Shown: positions 1 through 10,340 of the stretch, piece after piece | Position numbering within the stretch: the stretch's first letter is position 1 | Layout of the letters: each line of letters begins with the position of its first letter | Assembly: GCA_029582165.1 (NCBI GenBank) | Contig: CM055872.1 | Coordinates: forward strand, 4,867,582-4,931,581 | DNA length: 64,000 bases | Source: Portulaca oleracea | Lineage: Eukaryota > Streptophyta > Magnoliopsida > Caryophyllales > Portulacaceae | Reading direction: 5' to 3' | Notes under the pieces: model-generated | Told to the model about the DNA's origin: nothing | Database searches by the model: none | The model's input: the letters and a program-made list of their open reading frames with translations, nothing else | Made by a program: the position numbers and the translations under genes

Positions 1-389
1 ATCTCATTTTCAATACCTTACTTTCTCCTTTGGGTTGTTCATAATCTATATATAGCGCTGGCAAAAGTTCAAGTTTGCGTCAAATTTGGGCCAAATTCGG
101 TCAATGTCAAAATTCGAACGACAAATTGATGTTCGACTAGGTCGGACAATTTGGCGTGTCAAAATCGGCTTCGAACAATAGAAAAAAGAGAAATATTGTG
201 TTTGAATAATCGGTCAATGTTGAAGTTCAGACGAAAGATCTATGACCAAACCTGGTTTCTTCTGGATCGGACAAAATTTAGTCAGCTTTATCTAGATTGT
301 TGAAAAAGGATTCTTTTATCAACTTAGATAGTTACTAGAATAGACAAAAGCAATTTGTCTCTACAAACCTCTTCTACTTCTTTTATCTT

Positions 390-560
390 TTTCCTTTTTT
401 TCTCATGGAGTAGTAGTAGGTAGGTGGCGAATGATTTAAATCGAGTGAATCGGAACTAGTTCTTTGAACTTTTAATTCAAGGGTAAGACTGTTACATCAT
501 TCTCCCACACGCCTTGTTTTGATGTGGGACTTTAGGGGAATTGGATTTGCATTTGGATGT
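390..560 (+). repeat. SINE-like repeat, copy A
   Basis: The 3' half reads GTAAGACTGTTACATC, then a C-rich run and TGGGACTTTAGGGGAATTGG. This matches the pattern of six other copies in the window (5585, 12735, 17110, 19995, 28395 and 62430) and resembles the 3' region of Au-type plant SINEs. The copy is degenerate and no target duplication was found. Family assignment is from memory. Confidence 0.5.
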
Positions 561-703
561 AAGATAGTTCAGAGTTACTAATAAACCAATCCATCACCCA
601 GGTTCATGCATTCCCCCACAGCAATACAGCATTCACATGTTGAAATTTTAAGCTCACTAACCCATTTCCAGTGATAGGAAAAAAAATTGAAACTGAATTT
701 CAA

Positions 704-1030
704 CCCTCTCAGATCCTATGATAGACTTGGTCTTAGAACGACAGCATTTGATCCAATAAACCCTAAAAACCGCAATTTTACATGTCCATTACATTCAATT
801 CATGACATAAAGATCAATACCAATACAAACCCTCGACAAAACACAAACTGACTTAGAGTTCGAATTTCAAAGCTACCCTCTCAAATCCCATGATAGACTT
901 GGTCTTAGCAGGACACCATTTCATCCAATAAACCCTAAAAACCACAATTTTGACATATCCATTACTTTCAATTCATGACATAAAGAATTAAAGATCAATA
1001 CCAACACAAACCCACAACAAAACACAAGCA
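704..1030. repeat. Two-copy tandem duplication, about 172-bp unit
   Basis: The block beginning CCCTCTCAGATCC at about 704 recurs at about 876 as CCCTCTCAAATCC. The shared order is GATAGACTTGGTCTTAG, then CCAATAAACCCTAAAAACC, then TTCAATTCATGACATAAAG. The copies differ by scattered substitutions and small indels, so this is an old duplication. It shows no coding potential. Confidence 0.8.
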
Positions 1031-1164
1031 ATCAATCAGTAACTCGACCAACCCACGTTAGATTTTGATCAACAGGCGAAACCCACATCAGAATCCCTCG
1101 TATACCAACAAAGATGCTGGATTAACAGTACATGAGATACCAAATTACATAACTGAAAGAATAC

Positions 1165-1239
1165 CTGAAGAGGTGGATGAAGGAAAGGCAAGCGGATGTA
1201 GACAGAGGAAGAAGGAGCCCTGAAAGACATAATCGCCAT
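1165..1239 (-). CDS. Possible first exon of an unidentified gene running left
   Basis: On the minus strand an ATG at 1239 opens 25 codons (MAIMSFRAPSSSVYIRLPFL and on) ending CAG at 1165. A GTATTC follows, which could be a splice donor. The upstream minus-strand sequence (about 1240-1400) is pyrimidine-rich, like a plant 5' leader. No second exon was recognised towards position 1 and no family was recognised, so this may be chance. Other frames through the same stretch are also open, which weakens the call. Confidence 0.2.
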
Positions 1240-1489
1240 TGATTGTGACAGTTGAGCTGGGATTGGAGGGGGAAATGAGGAAGGAGAAGAGAGAATTGAT
1301 TTGGGTGGTGAGTTGAAGTTGGACGATGGTTGATACTTCCTCTCGCGGGAAGCGCAACCGTGGACGCTGTGGCGGACACTCGAAATGGGTAAAATGACGT
1401 CGTATTGGTAGTAAATATCTGCTCGAGGGTAAGGGTCATTAGATGTTGACAAAATATGGTTAGGAACTACCCGCTTGCTTTTCGTCGCC

Positions 1490-2480
1490 CCCCTTTTTAT
1501 TATTATCGCCCACCTTTCGCATAATATTTCCAACCCACGCCCTTGAACCTCATAACTTCACTCTCTCTCTACTTTATCTCTCTAAAAATACACGTATTGG
1601 ATAATTTGTGGTTTTATGTTTTTTAGTTTTGAAAAATGAAGAAAAAACAAAAATAAAAAAAAATTTCTGGACGGCTGCCGCGCGAAACGCACGGCAAGCC
1701 GCCGCCGATGCGGCACCCAGATCCCGGCAACGCCGCGGCCTTGCCGCGACACGGAATGCTTGCCGTACGCTGACATGGCATCCCGAATTTTTTTTTTTGC
1801 GTTTTTTGTAAAAATATTATTTTTATTAATATTATTATGGTTATTAATAATAATATTTTTATTTTTATTAATATTATTATTGTTAATAATTAACATAATA
1901 ATTATAATTAACAACATTAATTATATTAATAATATTATTATAAATAAATTAATAATAATATTAACAATAATAATTAGCATAATTAACACTTCTAAACAAC
2001 TTATTTATAATAATATGTTTTGACAAAATTTTAACATAATTAACATAACAATTATAATTAACGACATTGATTACCTTAATAATATTAATATAAATAAATA
2101 AATAATATTTTTTACATAAACAATAATATTAACATTTTATAAAAAAATTTAAAAAAAATAAAAACAAAAAAATTTTCGGAAAATGGCCAGCTGCCGCGAT
2201 TCAGATTGCGCTGCACAAGCGTGCACGCGCGGCTTGTCGACGCGTTTTGCGCGTGACGCCATTTTCCGGAAATTTTTTTTTTTTTTAAATTTAAATTTAC
2301 AAACTAACCTCACTTGAATTACGACCTTCTATTGATATTTTAGGTTAAATTTCAACAATATATCGAAAATTTAGAGAGATAATGTTAAGGAGAGTGAGGG
2401 GAGAGTGAGAGGAGAGGGAAGAGAGTTCAAATATATGAGGGGCAAAACGTTTGTGGCGACGGGCGACAATAGTAAAAGAA
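1490..2480. mobile_element. TIR element with GC-rich hairpins in an AT-rich core
   Basis: The left end (CTTTTTATTATTATCGCCC) and the reverse complement of the right end (TCTTTTACTATTGTCGCCC) match imperfectly. They are followed on both sides by CT-rich tracts and TTATCTCTCTAAA. Inside lie two GC-rich islands (about 1665-1790 and 2175-2280) around a nearly pure AT core of TTAATAATATTATT words. The right island is itself a palindrome, with TTTTCGGAAAATGGC facing GCCATTTTCCGGAAA. There is no transposase. The superfamily was not determined and no clean target duplication was identified. Confidence 0.5.
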
Positions 2481-2964
2481 TGCATCTTAACTAAACGCAT
2501 CAAATACGGTACGTGTGTTACTCGTAATATTAAAAGGTGGCATGTGAAATTTTATGTTTTATACAATATACTTTATTTAAAAACACTGTGAAGTCTTATT
2601 ATTATACTAATTTTATGTCAATTATTCTTTCTTTTTCCTTATCAAAATGAATAGCACGTGTATTAGAAGCATATTAAGCCCTGTCAATTCGGATGGGCGG
2701 GTCGGTTTCGAACCGAGCTCGTTACGGGTCGGTTTCGGTTTTATTTATGTTTTAAGTTTGGAAATTTACAGACCTAGCCTTAGCCTTTCGATCGGGCGGG
2801 ATCGGATCGTTTTTTGGGTCGGTCCATTTCTACCTGCTCTCAGCTTCCACATGACATGAATTCGTGTTTTTTAATGCTTAATTCATCTATATGCGTTTTA
2901 TATGCTTATTATTCATGTTTTAATTAAAAGTTATTGCACTCGTATGAAGAGTACTAATCATCGG

Positions 2965-3640
2965 ATCCCTGCTCTATTGTGAAGTATTTGGAAATCTCGA
3001 AATGCTATGTATATAGCGTTGGACGATTCCAACGTTTACTTTGATTCGTGCTAAAAGAGCCCCTGCATACTGGAGGATGAGGCTTCGTGTTGGGGATTCG
3101 TTTGCAAATGTTGGCAGGAGATCTCCCACTTCGTCGGAGGCTAATTCGGTGTGGGTTGCTTGGATTCCACCTCCACATGGATCCTTCAAGTTCAATTTTG
3201 AAGGGTCCACATGGATTCCTTAGGGCACCTGTTGGCGGCTTCCTCTTTCCCACTGGTTTCTTCTTTGGTTTTAGTGGACGAAGCTAGGACACTTCGTTAA
3301 GGTTTTCTGTACGCAATTCACCATGGGTACTCCTTTTTATTTATTGAAGTAGACATTTTGTGTATTATTAGGGTTCTACATGGTGAGTTCGAGACGCTGT
3401 GGGAGTTGATGTCTGACTTCAAAAAATTTATATGATGCTTCCCTTTGTAATTATTTTTCAATTTCTCATGGGTATAACGAGGGTAATAGAGTTGTTGACT
3501 GGTTGCCTAAATTTGATGTTACCTCTAGTCAGCTGCTCGCTGGAATTCCAATTCTTTGGGTTCTTTGTCCTCTACTTTATTGGAGGATAAACTGGGTAAA
3601 TCCCTTAAAAGAAGGGTTACATAGGGTAGTATTTATTACA
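2965..3640 (+). pseudogene. Decayed LINE-type RNase H fragment
   Basis: Translations in shifting frames give fragments typical of the C-terminal RNase H domain of plant non-LTR retroelements. One is WIPPPHGSFKFNFEGS at about 3165-3215, matching the usual W-x-PP-x-G-x-x-K-x-N-x-D-G-S start of the domain. Another is a late YNEGNRVVDWL-like stretch at about 3475-3510, matching the usual N-R-V-A-D-W-L end. Stops and frameshifts separate them, so it is not functional. A short A-rich tract at about 3648 may be the element's tail. It could instead derive from a stand-alone RNase H-like gene. Confidence 0.6.
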
Positions 3641-3704
3641 TTTTTCCCAAAAAAAATATTCATTAGATAAGACTATTTTAATTTTTCTTTTTGTACTCCC
3701 TATA

Positions 3705-4702
3705 GCCCCGTTCTTTTATACAGTTGGTGTGGTGTGGTAATGGTGCGATATAGTGAAATTTGAAAAAATGTGGTGAGTTGTGGTGAAAGTAGGGATAACA
3801 GTGGGTCCTGGACTCGACCCATTAAGACGATTCTGGGTCTAAAAAATTTGGGCCCGGTGGGCCCGGGGTGGATATAAGTCTAAAAAATAGCGGGTTCATG
3901 TCCGAATCCAAGCACGAACCCGTGAACTCGATTCGTGGACCCGTTAAAATATCAACATATATAATTTCCTTTGAAAAAGTAAAAACCAAGTATTAATATA
4001 TATTTCATCGCGTATTAATATATATTTCATCGCTACTGTCTGGCTCTTGTTGGGAGCGTTGGGTCTGTAAGCATATTGACTTCTATTTTCTAAAACCATA
4101 GTATATTCCTCCGTTCCTCTTAACCTCCACAATCCACACAGCCACACTGCGTCACTATCCAGTGCCCACACATCCCAATCTCCACTCTCCACTTTCCTCG
4201 ATCTCCAGTCTCCACAGTTCATATCCACGAGGAACACAACTCCACCAAGCAGCACCACAACACCACCACGTGTACTCTTTACTACCACCATGTCCACGAC
4301 CAGTCGATATTGAGTTCTAAACAGGTGTATTTAAACAGTATACAAATATAAAATTAACTCAAAAAATTGATAAATTTAGTAAAAATGCATAATAGGGTTG
4401 GACCCATTAAAGACTCGTGGATCCATTGAGTCTGTTTGAATTTCGGGATCCCTCGGGTCCCGGTCCAAAAAATCCTGGCAAGCTCGGGTCCGGGTCCAGT
4501 GGGATCCGGCCCAAACCCGACTTATTGCCATCCCTGGGTGATAGCTGTGGTAGGTGGAATATGTGAGGAGAAAAAATGTGAAAAGTAAATGAAAAAAGTG
4601 ATGAGAAAGAAAAGTGAAGAGACATATTAATAATGATTGTGATGTAGTGTGGTAAAAATTAAAGAATGCGGTGCGTTACCTATTGCATAAAAGAACGGAG
4701 CC
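3705..4702. mobile_element. MITE with GGCTCCGTTCTTTTAT-type ends, interrupted
   Basis: The left end GCCCCGTTCTTTTATAC and the reverse complement of the right end GGCTCCGTTCTTTTATGC form terminal inverted repeats. The flanks share CTATA. The body is rich in GTGGTGTGGTG on the left and GTGGTA on the right. Relatives occur at about 30938-31005, 41508-41755 and 48196-48365. It is split by a hAT-like insertion (3790-4536). The superfamily is unassigned. Confidence 0.6.
3790..4536. mobile_element. hAT-like MITE nested in another MITE
   Basis: The ends are TAGGGATAACA and, reverse-complemented, CAGGGATGGCAA. They are flanked by GGTGAAAG (3782-3789) and GGTGATAG (4537-4544), an 8-bp duplication with one mismatch, as expected of hAT elements. 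The subterminal parts are rich in GGGTC/GACCC words. The centre carries AT-rich DNA and a CCACCA-rich stretch. No transposase is present. Confidence 0.65.
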
Positions 4703-4949
4703 TATATAGTTATTTATTTGTCCACTTAACTAATATTTTTTATCTTTAATTATTTATTATTTTACATTCTTAATATAATTTTACCAATTTTATATTTATA
4801 TTATCCATATTTTATAATTAATATTTACCAATTTAAACAATAAATTTATAATTTTTATCTCTAATTTTACTGATTATCTTGATTTATCCACAATCTCATA
4901 AAGACGAAAGATACAAATAAAAATAGGGGGAAGGAGCAATTTTTTCACA

Positions 4950-5133
4950 TAAACCCAAAACCTAAATACAACTCTGTTCTCTCTCTCGTCTCTGCCCAGT
5001 TTTAGCAGCCCTTCACCAACGCCCGCCGCCGCCGGCAGCCTATCGCCGCCCTTCCCCTCCGCCGTCGTCGTTCATCTCTGGCGGCCCTTCAACTTTAGAT
5101 TTTGAACTGAAGCCCAAAGCGTATCTAATATTT
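4950..5133 (+). promoter_or_regulatory. Probable 5' leader exon of the EIF1AD-like gene
   Basis: A pyrimidine-rich stretch containing CTCTCTCTCGTCTCTG and CGCCGCCG runs, about 0.9 kb upstream of the first coding exon, looks like a plant 5' untranslated exon. GAAGTAAAT near 5133 could be its donor. The assignment is inferred from composition and position only. Confidence 0.35.
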
Positions 5134-5584
5134 GAAGTAAATTCCTAATCTCAGTTCATAATTATGCTCTTTTTAAGTTACTATTTTCAATTTTGAGTTT
5201 TTGGTGAAGTTTGCATTGAGCATTTGGATTTTTGAATTACAATAATTTGAATTTGGTATTTTAGCCGATTGAAATTTTCGGCTCAATGAGTACTGCGTAT
5301 TGAGAGTGAATTTGGTGAATGAACTGAGGAAAATTAGGGTTCTTGGTTGGAGATACATTCAAAAGTTTGGATTTTTGTGTTCAAACTTTTTAATTTTATA
5401 TATTTGCACGACACGAATCTGCAATTATAACAAACTAAATTAAGCATCTACTTGTACAATTATGCTTCCGAAGGAGCTATGGCTATGGAGGATTTTGCAT
5501 TTTTTCCATTCAGTTAGATACACTTTGTGCTTGCTGTGCTATGGCTAGACTTTAGACAGTTTGAATTTCCAAAATTAGTTCATT

Positions 5585-5712
5585 TCAATTTTTCTAAAAT
5601 CTTGGGTCAATTGGAACCGGTCCTCTTTAATTGTGAAATTCAGGAGTAAAACTGCTACATCCGACCCCTCCATGCCTTGTCCAGGCGGGATTTTGTAGTA
5701 TTGGTTTTGGTA
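5585..5712 (+). repeat. SINE-like repeat, copy B
   Basis: TTGGGTCAATTGGAACCGG is followed by GTAAAACTGCTACATCCGACC and GGCGGGATTTTGTAGTATTGG, the shared layout of the family. It lies in the putative intron between the leader and the first coding exon of the EIF1AD-like gene. Confidence 0.55.
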
Positions 5713-5944
5713 TTTCTTGAACTACTCTTTAGTTTATAATGGAGAAACTTCTAAACAAGTGTTCTGAGTGATCGATCGATGTAAGCTCTGCATTACAAAA
5801 TTCACCATTAACTCGAACAAAGTGTGAACTGGCATTCGAAAAACAGTCTGAGAATGGGATTTTGGGATCAACCATATTAGGTTTGACGGGTTGAGCTTTG
5901 AAGCAGGGTACAATACACAAAGTCAAGGGAAAATAGCGCAAATA

Positions 5945-7828
5945 ATGGGAGGAGGACGAAAGAACCTGAAGAGGGCAGTAGAGGAGAATGACATAACCCT
6001 CCAACCTGGCCAAAGCATCATGCAAGTTGTATCACTCCGAGGTTCTAATCTCATCGAGGTAAAATTTAAGCTTCTTTTCATTCTTCCTTGCGACATTATG
6101 CTTACATCCATCTCTTTCTTTTTGGTATTTGGGAAGTGTTATATTTGTCGGTGTTAATGGGTTCTATCCAACTGGAAAAGAGTAGTCTCTCAAATGGTTT
6201 GATTGTGCCTGTGTGTTTCCTTTTGGCATCTCTTCACGCGCGTCGGGAGCAATTAGCATCGTATGATGTTAATTATGGGAATTTAGTTTTGTGAATACCC
6301 GTTCTCAGTTGGAGGTGTTTATCCTGAAGGTTTGTGCTTGATTGGATGAGAGTTGTACTTGGGCTTCGAACACCTTACCTGCATAATCTGTCTTGGTTAA
6401 GAACTACTCTCGAATGTCCATACATACTAGTGCGGATATGATTTGTCTTTGTATTTTTTCCCTGTAATACGTGATGGTGGGTTGCTTCACAAAGGTTGTT
6501 TATTGAACAATTGTGCCGTGAAATGCATATTGCTGTATATAGAATGGACAAACTGATGCTGCATCAAACTGACTTGTAAAAGTATTCTGCCCATTTGCGA
6601 TGCTTTACTTTCAGTAGCATAACAAAATTCTGATAAATTATACATGCTTGCGTTCCACCCATTGTGGATCTGCTTTTCCGTTAATTTAACTGGATTTCCC
6701 TCCCATTCAACTTAAAAGAGAAATGTGGTAAAGTGTTGTTCTTACATTGCTGAATTGCAGTTGGTCCTAGTCAGAACAGAGTTTTAGTTATTAATTATGC
6801 TCTTATATCCTTTTTCGTGCATTTTAAGGTTATGGATGCAAAAAGCGAGAAGTCATTAGCACTATTTCCAGCTAAATTTCAAAAGAGCATGTGGATAAAG
6901 AGAGGTTTGTCCATCCGCATGAGTAAAAATTATAACTGTGTTCCTTGACGATGATTGTGTTGTTTTTCCTTGAACTTCCTTTAAGATTCATGAAATGTTA
7001 ATCATGATAATTGCAGGGAGCTTTGTTGTAGTTGATGAAAGTGGTAGAGAGCAGGCTCTTGAGTCTGGTAGTAAAGTGGCCTGTATTGTCTCTCGGGTCC
7101 TCTTTCATGATCAAGTCCGCCGGCTTCAAAAGTCTCCCGAGTGGTATGCATCACTTTCAGCACCTGCATTAATACTGTCTGCTAGTACTTAGTATATTCA
7201 GAATTCATTTTCCCATCAATATTTACTTTCAATTTGACTGCACTGCTAGTAACTATCCATGATTCGAACATTCAATAATTAAATAACTCATGGGTTGGAG
7301 ACATCGAGGAATTATCAGCTGAACTTCTGAAATGTCACCTTATTAAGGCCAAAGACACTTGAATCTCCCCGTTCTGCACAAGCGGGTCTTCCTGTATTTC
7401 ATAAAAGCGGGACCCACACTGGGAGTTGTTGTCGGCGGGTATTGTGGAGATGAGATGTTATAGTACATACTTTCCCGGGGTTCTCTCGGTCACCCATTTC
7501 CCTTATTTTCATGCAACAAGGAAGCAACATTTTCGCTTTCTTATGGCTATTAGTCTATTACTCATGGATAACAGTTTGCTTCATTCGACTCTTCTAAGCT
7601 CTAACCACTCTGTGCAGGCCAGAAGCCTTCAAATCACAGACCGATGATAAATCCTGCAGAGATCTTCCAGAACCTTCCTCGGACCAAGATGTAGAAGAAG
7701 CAGACACAAGTGACGATGATGGGCTTCCCCCACTTGAAACAAACACAAACAGAATGCGGCCTTTTGGGTTGCACCCAGAATCAGAATCTGATTCAGATTC
7801 GGATGAAGTTGCAGATACAAATTCTTAG
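5945..7828 (+). CDS. EIF1AD: EIF1AD-like OB-fold (eIF1A/S1-like) protein
   Basis: Four coding exons were joined by eye: 5945-6058, 6829-6904, 7017-7143 and 7618-7828, with phases that close to 175 aa. Residues 1-38 (MGGGRKNLKRAVEEN...) are the basic N-terminus. Residues about 20-90 form the S1/eIF1A-like OB fold (IMQVVSLRGSNLIEV, AKFQKSMWIKRGSFVVVD). The tail is acidic, with SESDSDSDE near the C-terminus. Human EIF1AD is of similar size and is an RNA-binding nuclear protein; the plant protein's role is uncharacterised to my knowledge. The start at 5945 fits the family; the in-frame ATG at 5891 lies in probable leader sequence. It stands upstream of SHPRH on the same strand, as I recall for At2g40780 and At2g40770 in Arabidopsis. 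Confidence 0.88.
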
Positions 7829-10340
7829 ACACACTTTTGACACTTTCACTGGCTGACAATGAATGGTTATTTATTTGACAACCCTCTGATTGTGGGGTTT
7901 TGGCCTAAGCTATCTATTCATTCTGATCCTAATTATAGATTTATAGGTTCAAAATCACTCTCAATGGGATAGTTTACATTGGAGAAGTCATTTTTAGAAA
8001 TGAGAGAGTATGATGTTTCTAGTCAATTTTAGGAATTATTTTGGGAAAATTTTTCGCTGCACCTTTTAAATTGAAGGATTATTGGACGCCAATAATACCA
8101 ATTTTGGGGGTATTGGAAACTAATAATACTAACTATTTTTTTGACACTAGTAGTACCAACTATCGACATATTTTCCTCCTACAGTACACGACCGTTTTGT
8201 TATAGTTTTGATTCATCGGAAAGATGATGTGGCTTCATGATGTGTGACGTGGAAGGTAGAGGTTGGGTAGAAAATGTTAACGTGGACGCTAACATGCCTT
8301 TCATGTCACATATTATGGAGTCATATCATCTTTTCGATGAATTAAAACCATAGCAATTCGACAGTGTACTGTTAGAGGAAAATAGATCAATAATTCGTAC
8401 TGCTAGTGTCAAAGAAAATAGTTTGTATTATTGATGTCCAAAAACCCTAAATTGACGGTGTGCTAGTAGCAATTCGACGGTGTAATATCCAATACCCCCA
8501 AAGTTGGTATTATTGATGTTCAAAAACCCTAAATTGAATTTGAGGCTTTGAGCGTGAAATAATGGATTGAGGGATGACAATAAAACCCAAACCTGACTTC
8601 ACCCGCCTAAACATAATGTGAAAAAAAAGGATTTGAGGGATGCAATTTTAAAAAATGGGTAAGGGTATGGTACTAACTACTAAATAGTATGTTCTTTGGC
8701 TCGGATAAAATGAAGTTTGGATGGATTGATTGGATTTGATAAATTATGATACTTTTTTTGGGGAATTGTGTTTTTAGAGAGAATTTTTTTTTTTGGGAAT
8801 TGTGTAAGGTTGAATTGAATTGAAAAAGGTTATCAATGCAAAGAACAGGTACCGTTACTTGTTTTTTAAAAAATTGCGTTTAGGGTAGATAAACCTGTGG
8901 GGTTGAAAATCTCGTGCATATATAGGCAATTATTCGAGCAATAAAACAAAACAAGTCATATGAACTCGTTGTAGGTTAGAAATCTAAACATTAATTTTCA
9001 TAAAGATATACTGAATGGTACAAGCTATCCGATGTACTTAAAGATGTTAGGATTTATGTCTAATTATTTCTTAAAGTTAATAATCTGAAAACTAAGATTA
9101 TTAAATCAAACTTATCCGAAATATTTAAGGATAACAGAAATTTCTAGTTACAACTTATACAACACCGGTCGGAATTGGATTCACACAAAGTCTCGTATTC
9201 TCATTTATGTTTTTTCCATAGAAATTGGATAATACACTTGGAACTATCTTCCTTTTTGGTTCCAACTTAAATCTAATACTCAACCTAACTTTTACGAAGT
9301 CTAGATACAACCAAAGGAGCCCAAAATGGAAATTAGATGAGCACCTAGAACATGGTTCTTCATGAGACATGTCAATTCGGTCGGACGAGGGGGTTTCGGG
9401 TCGTTCATATATCGAATTTGGATAAATACGGCCCCGAGTGTATTTTAGGTTCGGGTAAATATGAGCGGTGTATTTCGATTTCAGATCAATTAAACGGGTT
9501 ATGATTGCGACATTTTCATGTTTTTCTTTTAGAAAGATGGTCTCTAAATACTACCTTTTGCACTATATATATCATAAAATATGATTGTCTTCTAGTAACG
9601 ATAGATTACTGTAACTATTTTAACTTAAATTATAGAAATAACAAATGAATAAGTTGTAATTTTTGTTTAATAGTTAAAAATTACAACGAAAAGTCACACG
9701 TTCTAATAAAGTTGAATCTAAAAAATTAATTTTCAAGTCAAATGGGCAAGCTGAGTTTGACCCACTAATTTTCGAGATCAATGTATTTTGGATTTAGTTG
9801 AAAAAAATAGAAAATTATGTTCAAAACCCAAAATTTCAGACTGATTTCGGTCGGGTCTAAACTTCCTAGATCTATTGTTCGTGGACTCTTCGGTGCATAA
9901 TCTAATTCCTATTTTCCCTTCGTCATCAGTAGTTCAGAACACGCCATGCCCAAATGGAGGAAAAAGAAAAAAGTTCTGGTCTTGAAGAAGGGTTATTTAT
10001 CTTTTTTAGTTTTTTTCACTCCATGGTAAAAAAATCACCGAACTCCTGACCAATGCTAGATTAGTAGCTGCATCCTTGACTTCGTAATGAGCGCGGATTA
10101 ACCCTCGAAGTCGGTTAGAACTACAAACAAACAAACAATTCCTGGGTTTTCTCCAAATTCTTCACTACTCCACATCTTTGGAGCTTCATCCTAACTTATT
10201 CGACTCACCCAATTGCATCTTTCCACTCGGGTAAATTTCTGTCTTTTTTTCTCACAATTTATAAGGTTTTCTGGGTTTTCAATTTTTGAAACCCCAGGTC
10301 GACTCGCAATTCATAAATGTTGGGGCTTTAGGGATTAACA
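7829..10340. other. Intergenic between EIF1AD-like and SHPRH genes
   Basis: It holds the 3' flank of the first gene, a Mutator-like MITE (8076-8529), a decayed GGGTCGG-rich hAT-like repeat (about 9366-9860) and, from about 10130, the probable 5' leader of SHPRH. I see no other gene. Confidence 0.6.
8076..8529. mobile_element. Mutator-like MITE with perfect 9-bp TSD
   Basis: It is flanked by the perfect 9-bp direct repeat TAAATTGAA (8067-8075 and 8530-8538). The ends GGATTATTGGACGCC and GGGTTTTTGAACATC (right end reverse-complemented) lead into the shared AATAATACCAA. Its relative at 44615-45016 shares most of its length and also has a 9-bp TSD. It is non-autonomous with no ORF. The 3' part contains a small internal duplication of CAATTCGACGGTGT. 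Confidence 0.75.

Larger units (their letters stand above)
1..1060. other. Intergenic, repeat-rich
   Basis: I see no gene here. The stretch holds decayed sequence rich in TCGG/GGTC words (about 60-130), a SINE-like copy (about 390-560) and a tandem duplication (704-1030). Confidence 0.6.

Noticed and set aside
1582..2023. ORFs rich in I/N/L or in A/R
   Set aside because: They reflect extreme AT- or GC-rich composition of a mobile element, not protein-coding constraint.
3944..4297. 117-codon minus-strand ORF
   Set aside because: It lies wholly inside a hAT-like MITE and resembles no known protein.
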